NCBI RefSeq assembly: GCF_004193175.1
Contig: NZ_SAUH01000001.1
Location: forward strand, 3,867,001 to 3,931,000
Source of the DNA: Streptomyces sp. RFCAC02
GTDB taxonomy: Bacteria; Actinomycetota; Actinomycetes; Streptomycetales; Streptomycetaceae
DNA length: 64,000 nt
Direction of reading: 5' to 3'
Notes under the pieces: generated by a model
Database searches by the model: none
What the model saw: the letters and a program-made list of their open reading frames with translations, nothing else
Told to the model about the DNA's origin: nothing
Program-made: the position numbers and the translations under genes
Shown: positions 39,925-47,387 of the stretch, piece by piece
Layout of the letters: every line of letters begins with the position of its first letter
Numbering within the stretch: position 1 is the first letter of the stretch

Positions 39925-40341
39925 GTGCCGTGGGAGAGGGTGGATACGACGGGGCGTGTTCAGGAGGCGGGGACCCCGCCGCATTGCCCGGGGGTGGTCG
40001 GCAGCCGTCCGGAGGGTGACTGGACGGTCGTCGTGGCGCGCGGCGAGTTCGACATCGAGACCCGCGAGCTGCTGCACCGGGAGCTGAGCGGCGGACTCAG
40101 GGATGCCGCCCGAGGCGTCGTCCTCGACCTCGCGGGCGTCACGTTCTGGGACTGCTCGTCCCTGAACGTCCTGCTCGCCGCGCGCCGGGCGGCGTCGCGT
40201 GAGGGCAAGACCGTGACGATACGGGTGGCCGGTCCGTCCGCGCACCGGATCCTGGAGCTGACCGGTGCGCTTCCGCTGCTGGCCGCCCCCGATTACCGGA
40301 TCCACCGGCCGGCCGCGCGGCTCGCCGCCGCGGCCGGCTGA
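39925..40341 (+). CDS. STAS-domain anti-sigma factor antagonist
   Basis: The 138-residue protein carries a STAS domain at about 30-125: TVVVARGEFDIETRELLHRE, then VVLDLAGVTFWDCSSLNVLL, in which the SS pair holds the serine phosphorylated by a partner kinase/anti-sigma ATPase. Unphosphorylated it would bind the ATPase and free a sigma factor. The partner is not adjacent; the nearest RsbW-type ATPase gene is at 43.4 kb. GTG 39925 is the start. Confidence 0.85.
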   Translation: MPWERVDTTGRVQEAGTPPHCPGVVGSRPEGDWTVVVARGEFDIETRELLHRELSGGLRDAARGVVLDLAGVTFWDCSSLNVLLAARRAASREGKTVTIRVAGPSAHRILELTGALPLLAAPDYRIHRPAARLAAAAG

Positions 40342-40478
40342 GGCCGGGGCTGAGGGCAGGCGCCGCCGGGGCGGAGCCCCGTCCCGGCATTGTCCGACGC
40401 CGGTGGAACGGACGTGCTAGCGTGGGCGGAGCAGGGACAACCGGGTCAACTGCGGGACTGGAAAGGGGAGGTGAGTTG

Positions 40479-40550
40479 ATGACTGCCGTGAAGGCCGCTG
40501 CCGTGCGCAGCGCACACCGGACCATCCTCACGTCCCGGGCCCCGGTCTGA
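40479..40550 (+). CDS. 23-residue leader peptide ORF ahead of the RsgA-type gene
   Basis: ATG 40479 is preceded by GGAGGTGA (40470-40473 and just before), a perfect anti-16S match at ideal spacing, far stronger than that of the downstream gene. The ORF encodes a 23-residue peptide, MTAVKAAAVRSAHRTILTSR then APV, and stops at 40548-40550. A GC-rich hairpin follows 15 bases later. This looks like a ribosome-sensing attenuation leader: stalling in the peptide would change folding and expression of the GTPase gene. No such function has been shown here. Confidence 0.55.
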   Translation: MTAVKAAAVRSAHRTILTSRAPV

Positions 40551-40565
40551 CCTGACGTTCACCCC

Positions 40566-40595
40566 CCGCCCGAGCCCGATGGCTCACGGGGGCGG
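40566..40595 (+). promoter_or_regulatory. Hairpin between leader ORF and RsgA-type gene
   Basis: CCGCCC-GAGCC (40566-40576) pairs with GGCTC (40581-40585) and GGGCGG (40590-40595), leaving a 4-nt bulge and a 4-nt loop. It is a candidate attenuator or start-site sequestering structure. Confidence 0.5.
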
Positions 40596-40636
40596 AGCTT
40601 CGCGCTCAACGGGGTCCCTGTTCAAGGGTCTCTACG

Positions 40637-41734
40637 TTGTCTCCATCCGCTTTCCACCATGCTCAGCCGTACTCCCTGGCGGACTACGGCTGGGACGAGG
40701 CGTGCGAGCACGCCTTCGCACCCCATCGCGACGCCGGCTCGATCCCGGCCCGTGTCGTGCGAGCCGAACGCGGCTCGTGCGAAGCAGTCACCGATGCCGG
40801 AATCCTCCGTGCGGAGATCTTCGGTGCCGCCGATCGGAAGAATCCGCTGTCGCCGCCATGCACGGGCGACTGGGTCGCCCTGCGTCCTGCCACCAGCGAT
40901 CACGGACCAGTGCTGCACGCGGTGCTGGAGCGACGCACCGCCCTCGTACGGTCCACCGCCTCGCGTACCTCCCGCGGCCAGGTCCTGGCCGCCAACATCG
41001 ACACGGTCGCGGTGACGGTGTCGCTGGGTGCCCCGCTGAAGCACGGCAGGACCGAACGCATGCTCGCCCTGGCCTGGGAGAGCGGCGCCCGGCCGGTCGT
41101 GGTGCTCACCAAGGCCGACCAGTGTGCCGACGCGGAACTGGCCGCGGCCGAGGTGTCCGAGGTGGCACCAGGCACAGATGTGCTGGTCACCAGCGCTGTG
41201 ACCGGGCTGGGCCTGGACACCCTGACGGCCGTCCTCGACGGCACCGTCGTGCTGCTGGGCTCCTCCGGCGCGGGTAAATCCACTTTGGGCAACCGGCTGC
41301 TGGGCGAGGACCGGCTGGCGACCGCCGCCGTGCGCGACGTGGACGGCAAGGGGCGGCACACCACCGCATGGCGGGACCTGGTTCCGCTGCCCGGCGGCGG
41401 GGTCCTGCTGGACACCCCCGGTCTGCGCGCGATCGGCCTGCACGACTCCCAGGACGGGCTGGAGCAGACCTTCGCCGAGATCGAACATCTCGCGCAGGAC
41501 TGCCGGTTCACGGACTGCGCGCACGTGAGCGAACCCGGCTGCGCGGTGCTGGCCGCCGTGGAGGCGGGCGAAATTCCTCAGCGCCGTCTGGACAGCTACC
41601 GCCGACTGCTGAGGGAGAACGCTTACGCAGCCTCCCGCACCGACGCTCGGCTGCGAACCGACCGCGAGGCCGTCGAGAAGAACATCACGCGGCACCTGCG
41701 TGCCACCTATCGGTTCCGGGAGCGTCAGCTGTGA
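40637..41734 (+). CDS. rsgA: RsgA/YjeQ-type ribosome-associated GTPase
   Basis: The 365-residue protein shows the circularly permuted GTPase order of RsgA: G4 TKAD at 158-161 comes before the P-loop GSSGAGKST at 208-216 and the G3 DTPG at 259-262. A zinc knuckle follows (Cys289, Cys294, His296, Cys302) and an N-terminal OB-fold precedes. RsgA checks 30S subunit maturation. The N-terminal 30 residues are an actinomycete-type extension. TTG 40637 is the start, with weak ribosome-binding sequence, consistent with controlled translation. It overlaps the methyltransferase gene by four bases (GTGA). Confidence 0.9.
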   Translation: MSPSAFHHAQPYSLADYGWDEACEHAFAPHRDAGSIPARVVRAERGSCEAVTDAGILRAEIFGAADRKNPLSPPCTGDWVALRPATSDHGPVLHAVLERRTALVRSTASRTSRGQVLAANIDTVAVTVSLGAPLKHGRTERMLALAWESGARPVVVLTKADQCADAELAAAEVSEVAPGTDVLVTSAVTGLGLDTLTAVLDGTVVLLGSSGAGKSTLGNRLLGEDRLATAAVRDVDGKGRHTTAWRDLVPLPGGGVLLDTPGLRAIGLHDSQDGLEQTFAEIEHLAQDCRFTDCAHVSEPGCAVLAAVEAGEIPQRRLDSYRRLLRENAYAASRTDARLRTDREAVEKNITRHLRATYRFRERQL

Positions 41735-43035
41735 ACGACACCGACACACCCGACCGTGCTCCCGGCACCGACCCGGTGACGGAGGCGTTCTTCGCCCTGC
41801 ACCACGATCTGCCCCGGCAGAGCCCCGGATCGGACGCCACCACACGGCGCCTGCTGGAGATGGCCGGGCCGTTGCCCGAGTGCCCGCGGGTGCTGGACGC
41901 GGGCTGCGGCCCCGGCCGCTCCACCCTCCTGCTGGCGGAAGAAGCCGGTGCGCACGTGACCGCGGTCGACCTGTACCAGCCCTTCCTCGACGGCCTCGCC
42001 GCCGAGGCGGCCCGCCGGGGCCTGGGCGACCGGGTCACGGTCGTCAACTGCTCGATGGACCGGCTGCCCGTCCCCGATCACAGCTTCGACGTGATCTGGG
42101 CCGAGGGGTCCGTGTACACCGTCGGCTTCGACGTCGCCCTGCGGGCCTGGCGTCGCCTGCTCGCCCCGGGCGGCGTCCTCGCCGTCACCGAGATCGAGTG
42201 GACCACGCCCGACCCCGCTGCCCCGGTGCGCGCCTACTGGGACGCGGCCTACCCACTGCGCACCCACGCCGCGAACGCCGACGCCGCGCAGGCCGCCGGC
42301 TATCACCTCCGCGCGCACTGGCCGCTGCCGGAAAGCGACTGGTGGGACGAGTACTACACGCCGCTCACCCAGCGCCTGGCCCGAGCGGACCCGCAGCGGC
42401 CCGGCATGCCGGAGGCCCTGGCCGCACACCGGGCGGAGATCGACATGCGTCGCGAACACGGCAGCGACTACAACTACGCCGCCTACGTCCTCCGCCCCCA
42501 CGACACCACCACTGAGAACGGAACCATGACCACCTGGACCGCCCGTCCCGAAACCGCCGACGACATCCCCGCCGTCCGAGACGTCCTCCTCGAGGCCTTC
42601 CCCACCGCCGCCGAGGCCGACATCGTCGACGCCCTGCGCGCTGACCCGCAGGCGTGGATCGACAGCCTGTCGATGGTCGCCGCAGGCCCCGACGGCACCC
42701 CGGTCGGGTACGCGCTGCTCACCCGCTGCCGCGTCGACGGTCGACCTGCCCTCGCCCTGGCCCCGTGCGCGGTGCGGCCCTCGGCCCAGCGCGCCGGTGC
42801 CGGTTCCGCGGCCATCCGCGCCGCCCTGGCCGCCGCCCGGGCCATGGGAGAGAACCTGGTCGTCGTCCTGGGACACGCCGACTACTACCCCCGGTTCGGC
42901 TTCACGCCGGCCTCCCGCTTCGGCATCCGAGCCCCCTTCGAAGTGCCTGACGAGGCCATGATGGCCATGGCTCTGGACGACACTCGCCCCGTCCCGGCGG
43001 GCACCATCCAGTACCCGGCCGCGTTCGGCGTCTGA
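41731..43035 (+). CDS. SAM methyltransferase fused in frame to a GNAT acetyltransferase
   Basis: One uninterrupted frame encodes two enzymes. Residues about 1-255 form a class I methyltransferase: VLDAGCGPGRSTLLLAEEAG (motif I), VTAVDLYQPFLDGL, FDVIWAEGSVYTVGFDVALR and PGGVLAVTEIEW. Residues about 266-434 form a YhbS-like GNAT: TARPETADDIPAVRDVLLEA, ALAPCAVRPSAQRAGAGSAA and LGHADYYPRFGFTPASRFGI. The joint includes an internal Met266 (ATG 42526), so the GNAT half could also be made alone. Such genes are usually separate. It is translationally coupled to the RsgA-type GTPase, so RNA, ribosomal protein or an antibiotic may be the target. Confidence 0.82.
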   Translation: MNDTDTPDRAPGTDPVTEAFFALHHDLPRQSPGSDATTRRLLEMAGPLPECPRVLDAGCGPGRSTLLLAEEAGAHVTAVDLYQPFLDGLAAEAARRGLGDRVTVVNCSMDRLPVPDHSFDVIWAEGSVYTVGFDVALRAWRRLLAPGGVLAVTEIEWTTPDPAAPVRAYWDAAYPLRTHAANADAAQAAGYHLRAHWPLPESDWWDEYYTPLTQRLARADPQRPGMPEALAAHRAEIDMRREHGSDYNYAAYVLRPHDTTTENGTMTTWTARPETADDIPAVRDVLLEAFPTAAEADIVDALRADPQAWIDSLSMVAAGPDGTPVGYALLTRCRVDGRPALALAPCAVRPSAQRAGAGSAAIRAALAAARAMGENLVVVLGHADYYPRFGFTPASRFGIRAPFEVPDEAMMAMALDDTRPVPAGTIQYPAAFGV

Positions 43036-43041
43036 CCGCTC

Positions 43042-43079
43042 CTGTGGCGCCCCGGGGCCGGTTCCCCGAGGCGCCACAG
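43042..43079 (+). terminator. Terminator after the methyltransferase-GNAT gene
   Basis: CTGTGGCGCC and GGCGCCACAG are perfect inverted 10-mers, and inner CGGGG/CCCCG extends the stem. It lies 7 bases past the stop codon. Confidence 0.8.
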
Positions 43080-43251
43080 CCTTCCGGTGCGCGTATCGCG
43101 AGATGGGGCTCGCCGGTGACGGTGGGTGCGGGGAGGTGGCGGAAAAAGGGGGTTTCCGCGCTGCCGTACGCGGCATCCGTAACTGTACGAAGCAGAACAG
43201 GGCACCATCCGGCCGTACCCGGCCGGGTGACCTACCTCGGGAGGTCAAGCC

Positions 43252-43380
43252 ATGTTGAGAGCTGTCGCAGACGTCCTCCGCCAGATCGGCGGCGCTGTGG
43301 CCACGGTCGTCACACTGCCGTTCCGCGCGGTCGCCCGCCTTTTCGGCGGCGCATCGAGTACGGCTCACGGGCGGCACTGA
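43252..43380 (+). CDS. LPFR-motif small protein
   Basis: The 42-residue protein runs MLRAVADVLRQIGGAVATVV and then TLPFRAVARLFGGASS, giving the LPFR motif of a known Streptomyces small-protein family. It is an amphipathic helix likely to lie on the membrane. ATG 43252 follows GGGAGG by seven bases. Its function is unknown. It is a lone gene between a terminator and the convergent ATPase gene. Confidence 0.8.
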   Translation: MLRAVADVLRQIGGAVATVVTLPFRAVARLFGGASSTAHGRH

Positions 43381-43427
43381 CCCCCGGCGCGCAATACCTG
43401 AATCCCGCCCCGGTGGCGCTCGGACCG

Positions 43428-43856
43428 TCACCGGGGCGGTGACATGTCCGCGTGGAACGGCAGTCCGGCGACGACGGAGGTGCCGTGCACCGGACGCGGC
43501 CTGATCGCCCACGCCGCCGCGATCCGGTCGACGAGCAGCAGTCCCCGGCCGGACTCGGCGTCCGCGTCGGGGCGTGTCGGAACCGGCTTGCGGCAGCCGT
43601 TCCCGGTGTCGGACACGGCCAGCCAGTAGTGGCCGTCGGCGGGCCACAGGACCAGTTCGACCAGGTCGTCCGCCGTGCGTGCGCCGTACCGGACGGCGTT
43701 CGTGACCAGTTCGGACGTCAGCAGCCCCAGATCATCGTTCAGGCCGGGCGGCAGCCCCTTCGGCAGCGCCTGCGCGACGGCGTGCCGGGCACGCATCACC
43801 GACGCGGGGTGGGCGGGGAAGTGCCAGGAGGCGGGGACGTGGGGGATTTCGGGCAT
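43428..43856 (-). CDS. ATP-binding anti-sigma-type regulator (RsbW/SpoIIAB-like)
   Basis: The 142-residue HATPase-fold protein has DDLGLLTSELVTNAVRYGAR (N box) and LAVSDTGNGCRKP (G1), then ESGRGLLLVDRIAAAWAIRP (G2). It may phosphorylate a STAS antagonist or hold a sigma factor. In Streptomyces such genes are typically found opposite a WhiJ-like DUF5753 regulator and a small partner, as here (44105 and 44969). ATG at 43856 is the start. Confidence 0.85.
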   Translation of the reverse strand: MPEIPHVPASWHFPAHPASVMRARHAVAQALPKGLPPGLNDDLGLLTSELVTNAVRYGARTADDLVELVLWPADGHYWLAVSDTGNGCRKPVPTRPDADAESGRGLLLVDRIAAAWAIRPRPVHGTSVVAGLPFHADMSPPR

Positions 43857-44104
43857 GGCGGACTCCGCTCGATGACTCGTGCTCGGTGGTCACGGATCGC
43901 CGGTGGCTCGCCGCCCTGGTCGCGGCACACCCGCCCCAGGGCGGACGGGCATGCTCGCGCGGTGCGCTTCCGGCTGTCGCCGTGTGTGGCTTACGCGGTA
44001 CCCAGAGTAGGACAGTTGGGGGTACATGTGCTACCGATACCGTGTGATCGACTACCGGGAGCCCTTCCCGGGCGCCACACTGTCGCGGGAGAAGCGAGGG
44101 GACC

Positions 44105-44956
44105 ATGCCGCCGAGAAGTAGTCCGACTGCGCTCCAGCAGCGTTTGGGTGCGGAACTGCGCAAACTGCGAGAGGCGGCGGGACTGTCCACGGAACAGGCT
44201 GCGGCACTGCTCGACACCAAGCGGACTGTCATCACGAGCACGGAGGCGGGTCGCCATGGCGTCAGCCCGGCCCGTGTGCGGCGCATGGCCTTCCAGTACG
44301 AGTGCACTGATCAGGCATTGGTCGATGCTCTGGTCGCCATGTGTGCGGATGGCACGAGCGGGTGGTGGGAGGAGTACCGGGACGTTCTGCCCGCGACCTT
44401 CCTGGACATCGCAGAGTTGGAGTGGCGAGCCGTCGGCCTGCGGGTCAGCACGATGATGCACATGCCTGGCCAGTTCCAGACCGAGGCGTATGCGCGGGCT
44501 CTGTTTCAGGCCGCCATCCCGCCGCTGCCCGCCGATGAGTTCGAAGCACGACTTGCTCACCGGGTGCAGCGGCAGCGGGCGATCGACAGGGCGGAAGCGC
44601 CGCCCTACACGCTGGTGATCCACGAGGCCGCGCTGCGGATCGAAGTAGGCGGGCGCAAGGTTCTACGGCAACAGCTCGCGCATCTGATGGCCGCTGCTGA
44701 ACGGGAGAACGTGACGATTCAGGCCATCCCGTTCTCGGCCGGCGCCTTCCCCGGCTCCGGCCAGGCGATCCTGTATGCGCTCGGCCGGGTGCCCCAGCTC
44801 GACACGGTGCACTTGGACCGGACGACAGCGGGGGAGTTCGTGCATTCCGAGGCGCAGTTGTGCAAGTACCGCCTGCAGCTCAGTGAGATGCAGGGGATTG
44901 CGCTTACGCCCGAGGCAACCGTTGACTTGATGCACGGCATCTCGCAGCAGCTCTGA
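44105..44956 (+). CDS. WhiJ-like XRE regulator with DUF5753 domain
   Basis: The 283-residue protein has an N-terminal XRE helix-turn-helix (LGAELRKLREAAGLSTEQAA; LLDTKRTVITSTEAGRHGVS) and a C-terminal DUF5753/Scr1 domain (QFQTEAYARALFQAAIPPLP; FEARLAHRVQRQRAI; VTIQAIPFSAGAFPGSGQAI). WhiJ-like proteins influence development together with a small partner. ATG 44105 follows GAGGGG. The next gene starts 12 bases after its stop. Confidence 0.9.
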   Translation: MPPRSSPTALQQRLGAELRKLREAAGLSTEQAAALLDTKRTVITSTEAGRHGVSPARVRRMAFQYECTDQALVDALVAMCADGTSGWWEEYRDVLPATFLDIAELEWRAVGLRVSTMMHMPGQFQTEAYARALFQAAIPPLPADEFEARLAHRVQRQRAIDRAEAPPYTLVIHEAALRIEVGGRKVLRQQLAHLMAAAERENVTIQAIPFSAGAFPGSGQAILYALGRVPQLDTVHLDRTTAGEFVHSEAQLCKYRLQLSEMQGIALTPEATVDLMHGISQQL

Positions 44957-44968
44957 AAGGATCACACC

Positions 44969-45166
44969 GTGCCCGACATCGCTTGGGAAGAACCCTTCTG
45001 CCAGGACGCGAGCAACTGTTTCCGCATCGGCACGGATGCTGAGGGCAATGGCTACATCGCGGTCAATGGTGAGGAAGGGCGCTACCTCGTCGACAGCTTG
45101 GATGCCCTGCGAGCGATGATCCTTGACATCAAGGCGGGCAAGGCCGATCACCTGTTGCGGTCCTGA
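44969..45166 (+). CDS. Small acidic partner protein of the WhiJ-like regulator
   Basis: The 65-residue acidic protein occupies the place of a DUF397 protein and shares the early Trp, the Ser/Asn-Cys stretch (WEEPFCQDASNCFRIGTDAE) and overall size. It lacks the typical 'VRDSK' core and instead has GYIAVNGEEGRYLVDSLDAL. It may be a divergent DUF397 relative or a different family. GTG 44969 follows AAAGGA. It is cotranscribed with the regulator and ends at a terminator. Confidence 0.72.
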   Translation: MPDIAWEEPFCQDASNCFRIGTDAEGNGYIAVNGEEGRYLVDSLDALRAMILDIKAGKADHLLRS

Positions 45167-45169
45167 GCG

Positions 45170-45202
45170 CGAGTGCTGCCGCCCCGTGCGCGGCAGCACT
45201 CG
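45170..45202 (+). terminator. Terminator of the WhiJ-like operon
   Basis: CGAGTGCTGCCGC pairs with GCGGCAGCACTCG (with a small internal loop, CCCGTGC) two bases after the upstream stop region. Confidence 0.78.
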
Positions 45203-45215
45203 TTCAGGTCGGCTG

Positions 45216-45386
45216 TCAGGCGAGTGACTGGCCGCCGTCCAGGGGGACGGTCGCGCCCGTGACGTAGGGGTTGGCCATCAGGAACAGGGCTGCCGCGCCC
45301 ACCTCCTCCGCCGTTCTGTAGCGGCCGAGCGGCAGGCCGGATCCCGCCTCGGCCAGGCGGCGTTCGGTATCGGCGGGCCGCCGCGC
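45216..45386 (-). pseudogene. C-terminal remnant of a short-chain dehydrogenase
   Basis: The last 56 codons of an SDR remain: GLPLGRYRTAEEVGAAALFL followed by MANPYVTGATVPLDGGQSLA and stop. This is the conserved C-terminal SDR pattern. Everything upstream (cofactor site, Ser-Tyr-Lys) is missing, replaced by unrelated sequence near 45386. Confidence 0.75.
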
Positions 45387-45600
45387 CCACTACCAGGAGA
45401 TCGTGCGGGTGCTGTGCCCCGACCCGGCGCACACGGCCGTCATCCAGGAGTGGCTCGTCACGCTCTTCGCGCTCGTCCTGTGGAGCTTCGCCGCCCCCCC
45501 AGATCAACCGCATGCTCCTGGACGAGACGTCCGACGACGACGCCCGCGCGCGGAACCGTGCCGCGGTCGTCCCCGGCCACCGCTCCCTGACGCCCGCGCG
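45387..45600 (+). pseudogene. C-terminal remnant of an unidentified helical protein
   Basis: The frame AHYQEIVRVLCPDPAHTAVI, QEWLVTLFALVLWSFAA breaks in a run of seven C and continues one base over as PQINRMLLDETSDD. It looks like the hydrophobic C-terminal domain of a regulator such as TetR, but I cannot identify it. Its 5' end is lost at the same point as the opposing SDR remnant. Confidence 0.4.
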
Positions 45601-45609
45601 CGCCCGTGC

Positions 45610-46461
45610 TCACCGGGGCAGGTACGCGGTCGCCAGGACCGAGACGGTCACCCGGCCGGGGAGGAGGGTGTCGTCGGGCAGGTCGGCGCGGTCCACGTGG
45701 CGTGCGCTCGGTGTCATCGCCACCAGGTCCCGCGCGTCCGGGCCGCTCAAAGGCAGGGCGTACTCCACGCGTTCGGTGACGGCGGGCTCGAAGAAGGGGG
45801 CGAGCGCCCGGTGCAGGCGTTGTTCCTTGGCCGGGTCCACCGCGACCATCGCGGGGACGCGGTCGCGCAGTTCGGCGAGGTGGCGTCCGGTCGGGCGCAC
45901 CACGACCAGCCGGCCGGACGGGCGGAGCACGCGACGGAACTCGGCCGGGTTGCGCGGTGCGAATACGTTCAGCACGACGTCCGCCGACCCGTCGGCCAGG
46001 GGGAAGGGGCGGAAGACGTCCCAGGACGCGGCGGCTGCCCGCGCGTGGGCACGGGCGGCCGAGCGGAGCGCGCGCACCGACGTGTCCAGGCCGAGGGCAC
46101 GGGCGTGGGGCAGCCGGTCGAGCACGCCGCTCATGTAGTGACCGGTGCCGCAGCCGGCGTCCACCACCGTGCTCCGCTCGCACGCGGCGTCGGCCACCAG
46201 GCGCGCCACCGTCCGGCCGATCGGGGCGAACGCGCCGGTGGCCAGGAACCGTTCCCTGGCGCGGACCATGGGCGCGTCGTCGCCGCTGGTGGCGCGGGTG
46301 CCGGTCAGGAGGCCGACGTAGCCGTGGCGGGCGACGTCGAAGCTGTGACCGGCCGGGCAGCGCAGGGCGCCGTTCCCGGGGCGCAGGGGGTGGGCGCGGC
46401 ACGTCGGGCAGCGCAGCAGGTCGATGGATCGTTCGAGGGCAGGGGTCAGCAACACGGGCAC
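45610..46461 (-). CDS. RlmA-type 23S rRNA (guanine-N1) methyltransferase
   Basis: The 283-residue protein has an N-terminal zinc ribbon (LRCPTCRAHPLRPGNGALRC followed by PAGHSFDVARHGYV) and a SAM domain (STVVDAGCGTGHYMSGVLDR; ADVVLNVFAPRNPAEFRRVL). This is the RlmA family that methylates 23S rRNA helix 35 (G745 or G748); the actinomycete member TlrB gives macrolide resistance. Whether it is of the RlmAI or RlmAII/TlrB kind cannot be told here. GTG at 46461 follows AGGAGT. A short ORF upstream could be a leader peptide. Confidence 0.85.
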   Translation of the reverse strand: MPVLLTPALERSIDLLRCPTCRAHPLRPGNGALRCPAGHSFDVARHGYVGLLTGTRATSGDDAPMVRARERFLATGAFAPIGRTVARLVADAACERSTVVDAGCGTGHYMSGVLDRLPHARALGLDTSVRALRSAARAHARAAAASWDVFRPFPLADGSADVVLNVFAPRNPAEFRRVLRPSGRLVVVRPTGRHLAELRDRVPAMVAVDPAKEQRLHRALAPFFEPAVTERVEYALPLSGPDARDLVAMTPSARHVDRADLPDDTLLPGRVTVSVLATAYLPR

Positions 46462-46541
46462 AGCGCACTCCTGGCAGGCGGAAGGGTGAGGAACCGTGCC
46501 TGCACACGCGCATGGGGAACGGGCGGCGCCCGAGGGGGGGA

Positions 46542-46592
46542 TCAGGTGGCAGGCACGCCGAGGAGGGCGATGCCGTCCGGCGTCGCCCTCAT
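46542..46592 (-). CDS. Possible 16-residue leader peptide of the RlmA-type gene
   Basis: On the minus strand ATG 46590-46592 opens MRATPDGIALLGVPAT and a TGA stop. It is preceded by GGAAGG, though very close to the start. A small CGGGC/GCCCG hairpin follows before the methyltransferase start 80 bases on. tlrB-type genes are known to be controlled by leader-peptide attenuation, so this is a reasonable but weak candidate. Confidence 0.35.
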   Translation of the reverse strand: MRATPDGIALLGVPAT

Positions 46593-46658
46593 TGCCTTCC
46601 GGCTACGAGAAGCAGTGGTGCGGGGTGCTCGTGGGTGCCACGCGTCCAGTCTAGGAGC

Positions 46659-46684
46659 GGAATAGGTGATCGCGGTCGCCGGTT
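46659..46684 (+). promoter_or_regulatory. Sigma-R-like promoter of the nitroreductase gene
   Basis: GGAAT (46659-46663), exactly 18 bases, then GTT (46682-46684). The expected transcription start falls within a few bases of GTG 46695, so the transcript may be leaderless. Confidence 0.6.
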
Positions 46685-46694
46685 GCTGCGGGAC

Positions 46695-47255
46695 GTGCGC
46701 GATCCCGAGGAACTGCCCAGCGGCATACACCCCCTGCTCGCCGGGCGCTTCAGCCCTTACCGGTTCGATCCGTCGGCGGTGGTCGGCGATCGCGCTCTCG
46801 GCCTGCTGCTGGAGGCCGCACGGTGGGCGCCGTCCGCCGGGAACTCCCAGCCGTGGGGCTTCTTCACCGGCAGACGGGGCGAGCCGGATCACGGTCGGGT
46901 GCTGCCCCACCTCGCGCCCAGCTCGGCCCGCTGGGCGACGGACGCGGGCCTGCTCGTCGTCACACTCACACGCCGCCACGTCGATGACACGGGACTGCTG
47001 TACTCCGAGTTCGCGGACCACGATCTCGGCCAGGCCGTCGCCCACATGACCGTTCAGGCGCAGGCCATGGGGCTGGCCGCGCACCAGTTCCGGGCCTTCG
47101 ACATGGAAGGGCTCACGAAGGAGCTGGATCCGAGGCCCGGTTGGGCGATCGTCTCCATGATCGCGGTGGGCAGGGCGCTCGGTGGCCCGCCGGAGGGCCG
47201 TGGCCGCCGCAGCGTGGCGGACCTGCTCTCCGCGCCCTGGACGCCGGGGGAGTGA
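46695..47255 (+). CDS. Nitroreductase-family FMN protein
   Basis: The 186-residue protein has the FMN-binding LEAARWAPSAGNSQPWGFF near residue 40 and the later GQAVAHMTVQAQAMGLAAHQ and WAIVSMIAVGRALGG typical of nitroreductases, which use NAD(P)H to reduce nitro compounds, quinones or flavins. GTG 46695 is chosen because the sigma-R-like -10 lies just upstream and would place the transcript start there; TTG 46683 overlaps that promoter. The stop precedes the DUF2269 operon's operators. Confidence 0.83.
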   Translation: MRDPEELPSGIHPLLAGRFSPYRFDPSAVVGDRALGLLLEAARWAPSAGNSQPWGFFTGRRGEPDHGRVLPHLAPSSARWATDAGLLVVTLTRRHVDDTGLLYSEFADHDLGQAVAHMTVQAQAMGLAAHQFRAFDMEGLTKELDPRPGWAIVSMIAVGRALGGPPEGRGRRSVADLLSAPWTPGE

Positions 47256-47309
47256 GGTCCCCCGCCCCGGCCGCCGGGGCGCGCGGGTGGCGGTCGCCGT
47301 CCTGATATG

Positions 47310-47359
47310 TAGGCTGCCTATCGGTTGGCGGCCTAGGCGTGCTATGTATTGGCAGCCTA
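47310..47359. promoter_or_regulatory. Triple operator-like repeat TWGGCNGCCTA
   Basis: TAGGCTGCCTA (47310-47320, a perfect palindrome), TTGGCGGCCTA (47325-47335, overlapping GCCTAGGC) and TTGGCAGCCTA (47349-47359) lie in tandem just upstream of the DUF2269-like gene. This looks like a regulator-binding array over the promoter. Confidence 0.6.
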
Positions 47360-47387
47360 CTTGTTGTCGCGTCGAGACGGGGTTCCC

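Noticed and set aside
40551..40636. Classical intrinsic terminator ahead of rsgA
   Set aside because: The hairpin lacks a T run and a coding gene follows directly, so it is listed as a regulatory hairpin and not as a terminator.
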